A stretch of DNA of 64,000 bases, taken from positions 1-64,000 of the forward strand of contig CANNGA010000007.1 of NCBI GenBank assembly GCA_947504035.1. The letters run 5' to 3'. Positions 1 to 8,418 of the stretch are shown here, piece by piece; position 1 is the stretch's first letter, and every line of letters begins with the position of its first letter. A program made the position numbers and the translations under genes. The notes under the pieces are model-generated. The model did not search any database, was not told where the DNA came from, and saw only the letters and a list, made by a program, of their open reading frames with translations. This DNA comes from an uncultured Flavobacteriaceae bacterium (lineage in GTDB: Bacteria; Bacteroidota; Bacteroidia; Flavobacteriales; Flavobacteriaceae).

Positions 1-74
1 CCACGTTGATAGGCTATAGGTGTAAAGGCAGTAATGTCATAGCCAAGTAGTACTAATAACCCATAGGCTTATTG
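1..74 (+). rRNA. 23S ribosomal RNA, 3' end (partial)
   Basis: The first ~70 bases read as the extreme 3' end of a Bacteroidota 23S rRNA, including the block AGTACTAATAACCCATAGG. The gene enters from outside the window. It is followed by a ~170-base spacer and then the 5S gene, the usual rrn order. The exact 3' end is estimated from family knowledge. Confidence 0.85.
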
Positions 75-240
75 TACGCCTGTTTTTTTATAATGATTAC
101 AAGAATTATTACAGTATTAGTGTTCTATCGAGAACTTCATGATCTTATTTCAGTATGTTAACATATAAGCGCAATAGCGCGGTTGTAAGTTATGATTAGT
201 GGTGTAAAATTACTAATGATAATGAGACAACCAACATTTT

Positions 241-347
241 AAGGTGGTTATAGCGATGGGGCTCACCTCTTACCATTCCGAACAGAGAAGTTAAGCCCAT
301 TAGCGCCGATGGTACTACATTTGTGGAAGAGTAGGTCGTCGCCTTTT
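241..347 (+). rRNA. 5S ribosomal RNA
   Basis: Typical flavobacterial 5S rRNA of about 107 nt. The 5' strand AAGGTGGTTATAGCG pairs with the 3' strand GTCGTCGCCTTT, and the conserved core CCGAACAGAGAAGTTAAGCCC is present at about 279-299. It lies downstream of the 23S end and upstream of a strong terminator. Ends are good to a few bases. Confidence 0.95.
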
Positions 348-350
348 TTG

Positions 351-387
351 AATCCCGATTCTAATATTTAGAATCGGGATTTTTTTG
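351..387 (+). terminator. rrn operon terminator
   Basis: Perfect hairpin: AATCCCGATTCT (351-362) pairs with AGAATCGGGATT, loop AATATTT, followed by a run of T. It lies directly after 5S and closes the rRNA operon. Confidence 0.93.
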
Positions 388-619
388 TTTTATACTCAAC
401 CTTTTACAGAACATTTACAAACAAAAGAGAGTCTACCTAAGGCTATTCTAACTTTATTTTTAGTAGTTGTAAAAACCTAGTTGACTTATTTAAGCGCTTA
501 ATAAATAGCTGGTTATATCCTATAAGGATAAGCGTATAGTTTAAACCTAGGATATTACGACATCTAGCTCTATTTTTCGATATGTTTTTTAGCTATATTT
601 ACTATCAAAATCCTAAGAT

Positions 620-3600
620 TTGAAAGTACTACAGCAAAAAACATTATACTTTTCAGAAGGAAGATCTGATAAAGTCTACGAAGTTGATTTATGTGAAAGC
701 GGAGAAGATCTATACGTTGTAAACTTTAGGTATGGTCGAAGAGGCGCTTCTCTTAGAGAAAGTACTAAAACCATATTTCCAGTAACGTACCAAGAGGCTG
801 TAAAATTATTTAATTCACTTGTATTAAGTAAAGAGAAAAAAGGTTATACCGAAGCTGTTACGGAAGTACAGGCAGTTCTAGAGGAAGAACCACAAATAGA
901 AAAAGAGGTTAATGTGGCTAGAGACGCTATATTATTAAAATATTTAGAAGATGGCATAGCAGGCGTGTATACACGAGATTGGAAACTATCTAGAGTTATC
1001 TTGAAGGCAGCGCATTATAGAACAACCAAAGCTATTCCTTTAATAAAGCACTTTATTACCTCTAAAGATGCTTTCGAACAATATGCTGCTATTTATAGTT
1101 TAAATCAGTTTCAAGATACCTCAGAACGTGATAAGATTTATAATGTATTCAATACTTTAAAATTTCAAGACAAAGTAGGGCGTATAGCAGCGATTTACTG
1201 TTTGAAATATGGAGACGACGCTACAAAGGCAAAAATAACGCTTGAAGCATCTGCGCATTTACCAGAGGTGTTGCAAAAAGAAGTGAATAGCCCGCAAGCG
1301 TATTTTAATGCTTTGGCGATTTATATCTTAAAAGCTAAAGGTGCTGAAGCCGCAGTTTTGTATTATACGTATATAATGGCCTTAAGTGATACTTCGCTTA
1401 AACCTTATTTATTAGATTTTATAGACAAAGTGCCTTTAAAAGTAAATACCTTTAAGTCTATACGTTACATCTATAGAGCAGCATTTGCTATCAACGATTT
1501 AGATACGGCAGCATTAGTATCTAAACGCATAGCGGTAAGCCCTCCAGGTTATACCTCAAATTATTTATATGTAGATAATGTATGGACAGAAGCGTACGAG
1601 GAAAAGAAAAAAGCAAATCCATCTATAGCCTTTTCTAAATCTACAAAAGCGTATTTTAATAGAAGCACATACAAGATTGTGTATTGGTTAAGTCAAGAAA
1701 ATAAAGCAGCTTATATCAAATTCGCTACAGCTTTACTTATCTCATTAAACGATGCTACAGATGGACAAAAAGAAGTTCTAGAATACCATTACAATTTTAA
1801 TAGTGATACGAGAAACTATGACACAGAGAGGCGATGTTTCCCCCAATACCATGATTTTATGGCAGTCATGTATATTGTGCACGGTAATGCATCAAGGTTT
1901 CAACGTCAAAATAACAAATGGTTTTTTGTACAAGAAGATAACGGTTCACCATTTAATTCTAGAGAAGAACCTTTAGAGACACTGTGGAATGCTAAGCCAG
2001 AAGAAGTGCTTTCTATATTAGTACAGGCTAAAAGTGATATTGCCGTTTTATTTGCGTTAAGAATTTTAAAAGATAACCCTCAATTTTTAGAAGGTATCGC
2101 AATTCATAAATTAGAGGCTTTAATCGTGCATAAGCATCCTAAAGTCTTAGACGTCATATTAGATGTTGTTGAGAAAAAATATGCTACAGCACAGCCAGAA
2201 CCGGCCATTATTATAGCCTTGTTAAAGTCTAAGCATGAAAAAGCACATACTTTAGGCTTAAAATGGCTAAAGCATTATGAAGCGCTCTATTTTTCGAAAG
2301 CTAGTTTTATAGAAGCTTTACTTTTAACGGGGAACATAGAAGGTGTTGAGTATTTAAAGCAGCTGTATTTAGATGTTGTTGCTTACAAAGTGCCATTAGA
2401 TATTGAAGCTATAAATGCACTGTTCGATACGCCTTCAACATTTACGTTTGAATACCTTGTTGCTGTAAATACATTAATAGGAGCTACTAAATTTGGAGTG
2501 CTATTACAACGGGTTTCAGAAGAAAAAATAAAGGAACTAGCTATTTCTGGTACTACCAATAAGCTTTTTGCTGCTAATTTAGCAAAGCACAGTACGATCT
2601 CAACATACCACTTATTCGAGACAACGATTGAAGGATATATTACTTCAGAAGAGGCCGTATTAAGAAAAGTAGGAATTGAATTGCTTTTGTATTTTCCCGA
2701 TGAATTTTTATTAGAAAACCATAAGCAGATAAGTGCATTTTGTCTTTCGGAGCATGAAGAGGTTAGAGACGCCATTCAGCCTACAGTTGAAAAATTAATC
2801 GCATTAGATGCCCGTTTTAAAACGCGCTTTTTTAAGGCCCTATTAACGACTATTGAAGCTGAAGAAACTTATGCGGGAGTGCATGACACCTGTTATACCC
2901 TTTTAACGCATAACTATGCTGCTTATTTAGAAGAGAGCTCTCCAGAGCAAATTTTTGACTTGGTACTGTCTCAATATGAGTATGCCCAAAAATTAGGAAC
3001 ACCATTGTTTGAAAAGAACATAGACCTTGGGCGTTTGCCTCTTAAAACGACTGTAAAATTAGCCCAAAGTGCTATTTATGATATTAGAGCGCAGTTAAGA
3101 GCCTATTTTGAAAAAGAAGTACAGACCATTAGCAGTGCTTTAGAGGATGCTTTGTTGATTTTTAACTCCAGTTGGGACGATATCATCGTTTGGGGCTGTG
3201 CTTATTTTGAAAAACATATTACACCAGCATATTGGACTGTAGAGCTTTTACTTTATGCCTGCGACCATACAAAACCTGAAGTACAGCATTTTGGGCGTAG
3301 ATTGATAACGCAGCATTTTAGTGACGATAAGGGCTTGCCCTTATTGCTTAAGCTACAAGAACACCCTACCAAAACCATGCAGTTTTTTGTAACGAATTAT
3401 TTAGATAACTATGCAAAAGATAATGTTGCCGTTATTTTAAAGTTGGAATTGTTTTTTAAAACCAGCTTGTTCGCTATAAACGCAAATAGGGCTACTAAGT
3501 CTAGAATTTATAAGTTTTTGTATGAAGAGGCTGTAAAAAATAAAGCGGTTGCAGAGATGACGGTTAGGTTGGTAACCAGCGTTCTAGGAACAACAACAAT

Positions 3601-3685
3601 GCGAGATCGCGACCATAATATAGACGTATTACTAGCTATTGCGGATGTCTTCCCAGAGATAGACCTTCCTGTAGCAATAAAATAA
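620..3685 (+). CDS. Retron-associated WGR / ARM-HEAT repeat protein (putative effector component)
   Basis: A 1021-residue protein. Residues ~5-80 read as a WGR domain (YFSEGRSDKVYEVDL, then FRYGRRGAS, the family's W/Y-GR signature). The rest is almost wholly helical with repeated ARM/HEAT-like pairs and no obvious catalytic motif. WGR domains are known from PARPs and from MolR/YehI proteins, where they bind nucleic acid. The start is TTG at 620; the WGR fold begins almost at once, so a later start is unlikely. It is 9 bp upstream of the SWIM gene and in the same orientation as the msr-msd RNA and retron RT, so the set is probably one transcription unit. The combination matches the ARM component I recall for type XIII retrons. 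The effector role is inferred. Confidence 0.8.
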   Translation: MKVLQQKTLYFSEGRSDKVYEVDLCESGEDLYVVNFRYGRRGASLRESTKTIFPVTYQEAVKLFNSLVLSKEKKGYTEAVTEVQAVLEEEPQIEKEVNVARDAILLKYLEDGIAGVYTRDWKLSRVILKAAHYRTTKAIPLIKHFITSKDAFEQYAAIYSLNQFQDTSERDKIYNVFNTLKFQDKVGRIAAIYCLKYGDDATKAKITLEASAHLPEVLQKEVNSPQAYFNALAIYILKAKGAEAAVLYYTYIMALSDTSLKPYLLDFIDKVPLKVNTFKSIRYIYRAAFAINDLDTAALVSKRIAVSPPGYTSNYLYVDNVWTEAYEEKKKANPSIAFSKSTKAYFNRSTYKIVYWLSQENKAAYIKFATALLISLNDATDGQKEVLEYHYNFNSDTRNYDTERRCFPQYHDFMAVMYIVHGNASRFQRQNNKWFFVQEDNGSPFNSREEPLETLWNAKPEEVLSILVQAKSDIAVLFALRILKDNPQFLEGIAIHKLEALIVHKHPKVLDVILDVVEKKYATAQPEPAIIIALLKSKHEKAHTLGLKWLKHYEALYFSKASFIEALLLTGNIEGVEYLKQLYLDVVAYKVPLDIEAINALFDTPSTFTFEYLVAVNTLIGATKFGVLLQRVSEEKIKELAISGTTNKLFAANLAKHSTISTYHLFETTIEGYITSEEAVLRKVGIELLLYFPDEFLLENHKQISAFCLSEHEEVRDAIQPTVEKLIALDARFKTRFFKALLTTIEAEETYAGVHDTCYTLLTHNYAAYLEESSPEQIFDLVLSQYEYAQKLGTPLFEKNIDLGRLPLKTTVKLAQSAIYDIRAQLRAYFEKEVQTISSALEDALLIFNSSWDDIIVWGCAYFEKHITPAYWTVELLLYACDHTKPEVQHFGRRLITQHFSDDKGLPLLLKLQEHPTKTMQFFVTNYLDNYAKDNVAVILKLELFFKTSLFAINANRATKSRIYKFLYEEAVKNKAVAEMTVRLVTSVLGTTTMRDRDHNIDVLLAIADVFPEIDLPVAIK

Positions 3686-3694
3686 AATGAACAT

Positions 3695-5323
3695 ATGCAG
3701 TTTAAGTATAAATATGGAGGCGCAAGCGGCGTAAGCAATGGCGTATCTGCAACAGGCGTTAGTTTTGCGCCCGATGTTCTGCGTGAACCTACTTTTTTTG
3801 TAGGAACATTAGGGAAAAAGATTCCATTTAGAGAGGCTATTTCTGCATTACACCATGTGGTTGTTGCAGATTTTAATTTTCAACCCAAGGACAATTCTGA
3901 ATATTTGGCGTGGCTGAAAAGCCAAGAACAACTATGGCTGTCTGAAGCCAGTACAGATGCCTCCCAATTAGAGACCGAAATACACCGAGTACGTACAAAA
4001 TTAAATGAACTTCGTCGCAATAGAGATGCTATCATGAAGCCTTATTACAAGGCGCAGAGAACGTATTTTAACTATTTATATACTAGAGATTATGCAGCAT
4101 GGCTCGTTTTAGATCCTGTAATAACGGTGCATCCCGACCAAGTGTTTTTTGAGTGTTTTAGTAAAGACGAATCGGTTTATGGAAAATTGTCTTGTGGTTA
4201 TGATGTATTTGATACTATTAGCGACTTTAAATGTGGAACCACAAACATTGACTATTCGAAAACCTTATACGAAGAGTTTCAAAAAATAAGAACGTATAAA
4301 GCGACCGACTTTAAAATAGATCCTAAGGGATTTGATGTTAAAACCACAGGAGAAGAAACGTATAGAGAAGTTAAAATAGACTTGCCAGATAGTTGGGTGA
4401 GAGGGTTTCTTCAGGTAAGTACAGCCATGACCTCTAAAAAGGTGTCGTTTGAATTAGAAGCCATAGATATCGCTAATTTAATAAGCGTACTAAAACGTAA
4501 TAAAGAGCGAAAGGAACCACGTTCTATAACGTATAAATTAAAACCAGGAGCACCCATTATAGCGGTTTTTGAACCTTGGAATATAGAGGTGGTCTGTAGA
4601 CAATCGCTATATAAAGGCGATACTGCTGAAACCATTAGAGTTTGGGGGCGTAGACGAATTTTACTATTAGAGCGCCTATTGCCAATAACAAACCGGTTTA
4701 CAGTACACCTTTTAGGAACAGGAATGCCTTCTTTTTATACAGCACACCTTACCGATAACATGTATTTTACATTAGGGCTTTCTGGGTGGACTGCGAACGA
4801 TTGGACACAATCCAGTCAGTTAGACTTGCTATCACCAAGAGGCCAAGTACCAGCAACAACAATGCAAAGTGTGTATTTAGAATTGCGAAAACATTGGTTT
4901 TCTAATGAGACAGATCTTGCTAAAACGATGGGGCTAGAAACAGCAGTGATTACTAAATCTCTAGAAACATTTACCCAAGCAGGAAAGGTGATATACGATT
5001 TAAAGCATAAGGTGTATCGCGTTAGAGAATTGAAACGAGAAGGTATAGACCTAGAAGACTTACGTTTTTCTAGTGAAACAGATAAGGCCGCTTATGTGTT
5101 AATGGAACAAAATGCAGTTGCAAATTTAAAAGTTAGTGAACAAAATGGAGACATACTTTTAAAAAGTCGTGTAAGCGAACATTATAAAACGACGGTAAGA
5201 ATAGATAAAGATCTGAAAATCATAGCAGCGACTTGTACCTGTAGTTACTATAACAAGAATAAAATGACAAAAGGGCCTTGTGAACATATATTGGCAACAA
5301 GAATAACTTTTGATAAAAAATAA
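3695..5323 (+). CDS. Retron-associated winged-helix / SWIM zinc-finger protein (WHSWIM component)
   Basis: A 542-residue protein. The C-terminus carries a SWIM zinc finger, CxCx(12)CxH: C514, C516, C529 and H531 in ATCTCSYYNKNK..PCEHI. Just upstream, residues ~400-445 look like a winged helix (WFSNETDLAKTMGL...GKVIYDLKHKVYRV). An N-terminal coiled stretch (~85-110, QLETEIHRVRTKLNELRRNRD) precedes a region I do not recognise. SWIM fingers usually bind DNA or protein. It starts 9 bp after the WGR/ARM gene and ends 18 bp before the msr-msd RNA. WGR plus SWIM partners also occur in the E. coli molR/yeh cluster, but no MoxR ATPase or vWA gene is present here; a reverse transcriptase is, which points to a retron. 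Confidence 0.82.
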   Translation: MQFKYKYGGASGVSNGVSATGVSFAPDVLREPTFFVGTLGKKIPFREAISALHHVVVADFNFQPKDNSEYLAWLKSQEQLWLSEASTDASQLETEIHRVRTKLNELRRNRDAIMKPYYKAQRTYFNYLYTRDYAAWLVLDPVITVHPDQVFFECFSKDESVYGKLSCGYDVFDTISDFKCGTTNIDYSKTLYEEFQKIRTYKATDFKIDPKGFDVKTTGEETYREVKIDLPDSWVRGFLQVSTAMTSKKVSFELEAIDIANLISVLKRNKERKEPRSITYKLKPGAPIIAVFEPWNIEVVCRQSLYKGDTAETIRVWGRRRILLLERLLPITNRFTVHLLGTGMPSFYTAHLTDNMYFTLGLSGWTANDWTQSSQLDLLSPRGQVPATTMQSVYLELRKHWFSNETDLAKTMGLETAVITKSLETFTQAGKVIYDLKHKVYRVRELKREGIDLEDLRFSSETDKAAYVLMEQNAVANLKVSEQNGDILLKSRVSEHYKTTVRIDKDLKIIAATCTCSYYNKNKMTKGPCEHILATRITFDKK

Positions 5324-5341
5324 TACTATATTTAAACCCAT

Positions 5342-5571
5342 GGTAGTGGTAAGATAAAAACCTTGCATTTTGATTGGTGGATCGCCAATCTTGCACATAG
5401 ATACCGAACGCGTCACTGACTCGAACTTAACTTGTGAAATAGGTACTAGTGTACCATTTCCGGTTAGACTTCTGCGAAGTGAAATAGTACACTAGTACCT
5501 ATTTCACTGGAGTTGTTCAATTCAGTCTTGAGAATCGTACGAAGGCATACAACATACATCTTACTGCTACC
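5342..5571 (+). ncRNA. Retron msr-msd RNA
   Basis: Non-coding gap between the SWIM gene and the RT with full retron RNA architecture. The a1 repeat GGTAGTGGTAAGAT (5342-5355) pairs over 14 bp, with two wobble pairs, with a2 ATCTTACTGCTACC (5558-5571). An msr stem-loop lies at 5372-5390 (GATTGGTG / CGCCAATC, loop GAT). The msd is a long hairpin: 5434-5460 pairs with 5481-5507 (26 of 27 positions), its 20-nt tip contains a small hairpin ACTTC-TGC-GAAGT (5468-5480), and a basal stem joins 5416-5426 to 5515-5525. Retron RTs prime msDNA synthesis from a branching guanosine just after a1; I cannot fix that base. a2 ends 11 bp before the RT start codon. Confidence 0.88.
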
Positions 5572-5582
5572 TTTTTTATTAT

Positions 5583-7082
5583 ATGAGAAATTCTACCGAA
5601 AGAAGACAAGACATTTATGATAAAATAAAAGCCTCTTCTAAACAAGAATATATCCTTTCAGAAATGAAGCGTCTGGGCTTTTGGAATGATGGCCTAGTCG
5701 ATTTTGAACATATTGATGCTTTTTTTAAAGAAGATGCAGAACTATCAAAAAAACTGCAAGCACTTCTTAAGGAAAAGCGCATTGTAGAAGATCCAGAGGC
5801 GTATATTTCTAAAAGACATCAGGAACGAAAAAAAGCTTCAAAACAGTCGCAAAAAGAAACTAAAGCGCGGCGTGAACGCGAACGTTTAGAAAAAGCAAAG
5901 CGTTGGGAAACGTCTAAGGCAAAAGAGATTATTTATGTTGGAGAAGGGTATTCTAAAAGTTTAAACCAACACCATTCTAATGTAGAAAAATTAAAAGCGA
6001 GTCATTTACCCGTATTGCATCATGCTGAAGATTTAGCTGCGGCGATGAAAATTTCTATAGGGACACTTCGGTTTTTGTCCTTTTCGAGAAAAAATGCAAA
6101 AGTAAGCCATTACCAACGTTTTCAAATGGCTAAGAAAACAGGAGGGTATCGTTTAATTTCGGCACCAATGCCTAAGCTTAAGAAAGCACAACATTGGATA
6201 TTAGAGCATATTTTAAATAAAGTTAGTGTGCATGCTAATGCACACGGTTGTGTTATTGGAAAGTCTATTAAAACGAATGCCGTACCCCATGTTGGGCAAG
6301 CTGTTGTGATTAATCAAGATTTTCAGAATTTTTTTCCATCAGTAACCTATCAAAGAATAAAAGGCGTCTTTTTGGCATTGGGCTATTCGCATCACATAGC
6401 GACATTACTGGCACTACTATGTTCAGAACCTAAAATTGTAGACGTATCTCTGTTGGGAGAAAATTATTATGCGCAGCGCGGTGAACGCTTCTTACCACAG
6501 GGGGCGCCTTGCAGTCCTGCCATAACAAATATTTTATGTAGAAAATTAGATTTTAGATTGTCTGGTTTGGCTAAAAAATATGGCTTTATTTATTCCCGAT
6601 ATGTAGATGACATTACCTTCTCTGGAAATAAAGCGTCTTTACCTCATATTACAGCAATACTTAAATACTCACGAAAAATAGTAACCAGTGAAAATTTTAA
6701 ATTGCACCCAGACAAATTGCGTATTATGAAACGTAATGCCAGACAGGAAGTTACTGGAGTTGTGGTTAATGAAAAGGCTAATATTTCTAAAGCCGCGTTG
6801 AAGCGTTTTAGGGCATTGCTATTTCAAATAGAAAAAGATGGTATTGAAGGCAAATACTGGAATAAAGGAGGAGCTGTCTTGGCGCAAATAGATGGGTATG
6901 CTAATTATATTTTTCAAATAGATCCAGAAAAAGGAGCTGCATATAAGAAGCGCGTAAATGCGATTTTAGAACAGTATAATTACAAAGCCTCTCATCGTGA
7001 AAAGCATGTGAAGAAAGGAACAGCATCTTCGAGTTTACTTAGTGGTTTCATTAAAAAAATAGTTTCATTTTTTAAGAGCTAA
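5583..7082 (+). CDS. Retron reverse transcriptase
   Basis: A 499-residue RNA-directed DNA polymerase that would copy the msd part of the adjacent RNA into msDNA. RT hallmarks: INQDFQNFFPSV (~244-254, first catalytic Asp), QGAPCSPAITN (~306-316) and catalytic YVDD at 340-343. Retron-specific motifs are present: NAxxH as NAVPH (232-236) and VTG at 390-392 (EVTGVVVN), the Y-region motif that recognises msr. An extra ~130-residue charged, helical N-terminus (RERERLEKAKRWETSKAK) precedes the RT fold; many retron RTs total about 300-400 residues. The ATG follows a2 by 11 bp. It is the last gene of the cassette, and no terminator is seen after it. Confidence 0.93.
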   Translation: MRNSTERRQDIYDKIKASSKQEYILSEMKRLGFWNDGLVDFEHIDAFFKEDAELSKKLQALLKEKRIVEDPEAYISKRHQERKKASKQSQKETKARRERERLEKAKRWETSKAKEIIYVGEGYSKSLNQHHSNVEKLKASHLPVLHHAEDLAAAMKISIGTLRFLSFSRKNAKVSHYQRFQMAKKTGGYRLISAPMPKLKKAQHWILEHILNKVSVHANAHGCVIGKSIKTNAVPHVGQAVVINQDFQNFFPSVTYQRIKGVFLALGYSHHIATLLALLCSEPKIVDVSLLGENYYAQRGERFLPQGAPCSPAITNILCRKLDFRLSGLAKKYGFIYSRYVDDITFSGNKASLPHITAILKYSRKIVTSENFKLHPDKLRIMKRNARQEVTGVVVNEKANISKAALKRFRALLFQIEKDGIEGKYWNKGGAVLAQIDGYANYIFQIDPEKGAAYKKRVNAILEQYNYKASHREKHVKKGTASSSLLSGFIKKIVSFFKS

Positions 7083-7453
7083 AATACTTTCTAAGCGTTA
7101 AATGTACGAGTGCCACAAAGTGTACGTTTGTATTTCATTCTAAACGTCGCCTACGATAAAAAGGAATACGAACTCAAATTTTATACATATCCTAATGGTG
7201 TAATGAATACAACCAGAACATAACGTATTGAAATTACAAATGGCAAAAAAATGATAATTTGTAATCTGTGTTGAAGGTTTCGTAATCTAGAATATTTTAA
7301 CACATAATTTAGGTTTGTAAAAATTTTAATTATTTTAATTGTTAATCTCGTAATTATTTCTTCAGGTTTTATCTCATATTAATATATGCTTATCTTAGAC
7401 TTAAAGCGAACGCGCAATGTGTTTATTGTAAGTTAAATAGAAAATAGTTTAGT
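7083..7453. other. Intergenic region upstream of the AraC gene
   Basis: 371 bp, AT-rich, without a convincing ORF. It contains a perfect 9-bp inverted repeat, ATTACAAAT (7233-7241) and ATTTGTAAT (7257-7265), 15 bp apart, which may be a regulator site. No terminator for the retron is evident. Nothing else is recognised. Confidence 0.5.
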
Positions 7454-8353
7454 ATGAAAAATATGATTAATGTACCTGTTTTTAATATTAAAAATTTCCA
7501 AGATTATAACAATTGTATGTCTTTTGATAGCAATTTTTATATCAGACCTTTCAATGACCATATCAATGTTAATTTGTTCATAGAAAAACCTCACGGACAT
7601 GATTTTTATTTGATATTGCTCATAACAAAAGGTACTGGGACACATTCTATAGATTATGAAGCTTACGATGTGGAACCAGGGTCACTTTTTATTGTCTCTC
7701 CAGGGCAAGTACATTGCTGGAACTTATCTGATGATGCCGATGGTTATGTGTTATTTTTTAAAAAGGAATACTTTTTAATAGACTTTGGTCGTGATAAACT
7801 CATGAAATTGCCTTTTTTTAAATCGTCTTATAGTGTGCCTTATTTAAAGTTGAATCCAAAAGAAGTGAATGTTTTAAATACGATGTTCGAAAACATTGAC
7901 AAAGAGTACCGAAAGCATTTGTTTAGTTACCACGAAATGATTCGACTGCATTTAAATATTTTATTTCTTGAATTATCGCGAGTGTATGGCAAACAACATG
8001 ATGATACTATTTCTTACAGTCATGAACTCATTCAGTTAAATCGATTTGAAAAGTTAATTGATACTTATTTTGTAGAACATAAAGCATTAATTTTTTATGC
8101 CGATAAAATGAATATCTCACTTAAGCAACTTAGTTATCTGTGTAAAAAAGTAATTAATAAAACACCTTCAGAGGTTTTATGGGATCGTATCATTTTAGAA
8201 GCTAAAAGATATGTTATTCATACCGATATGCCTATTAGTGCTATCGCCGAGGCTCTTAATTACAGTGATAATTCGTATTTTACCCGTTTTTTTAAGAAGC
8301 TATGCCACCTTACTCCAGAACAATACCGAAGTTCATTTAAATGGCATAGCTAA
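7454..8353 (+). CDS. AraC-family transcriptional regulator
   Basis: A 299-residue regulator. The N-terminal cupin-like sensor domain (~25-110) includes HGHDFYLILLITKGTGTH and PGSLFIVSPGQVHCW, the small-molecule pocket typical of the family. The C-terminal double helix-turn-helix (~200-295) includes KMNISLKQLSYLCKKV and PISAIAEALNYSDNSYFTRF, the second matching the AraC signature. It converges with the cyanate transporter/cyanase cluster, so it is the likely local activator; this is inferred from position. Direct repeats upstream of the permease gene are candidate binding sites. Confidence 0.9.
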   Translation: MKNMINVPVFNIKNFQDYNNCMSFDSNFYIRPFNDHINVNLFIEKPHGHDFYLILLITKGTGTHSIDYEAYDVEPGSLFIVSPGQVHCWNLSDDADGYVLFFKKEYFLIDFGRDKLMKLPFFKSSYSVPYLKLNPKEVNVLNTMFENIDKEYRKHLFSYHEMIRLHLNILFLELSRVYGKQHDDTISYSHELIQLNRFEKLIDTYFVEHKALIFYADKMNISLKQLSYLCKKVINKTPSEVLWDRIILEAKRYVIHTDMPISAIAEALNYSDNSYFTRFFKKLCHLTPEQYRSSFKWHS

Positions 8354-8418
8354 TATCTGTTTTGTGAATGAATGCTTGAACATAGGCGGTGACATAAAAA
8401 GAGTGCCTCCTGTGTGTT

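Noticed and set aside
620-7082. Group II intron or diversity-generating retroelement as source of the RT
   Set aside because: No maturase X or HNH domain, no intron domain V nearby, no template/variable repeat pair; instead NAxxH, VTG and an msr-msd RNA point to a retron.
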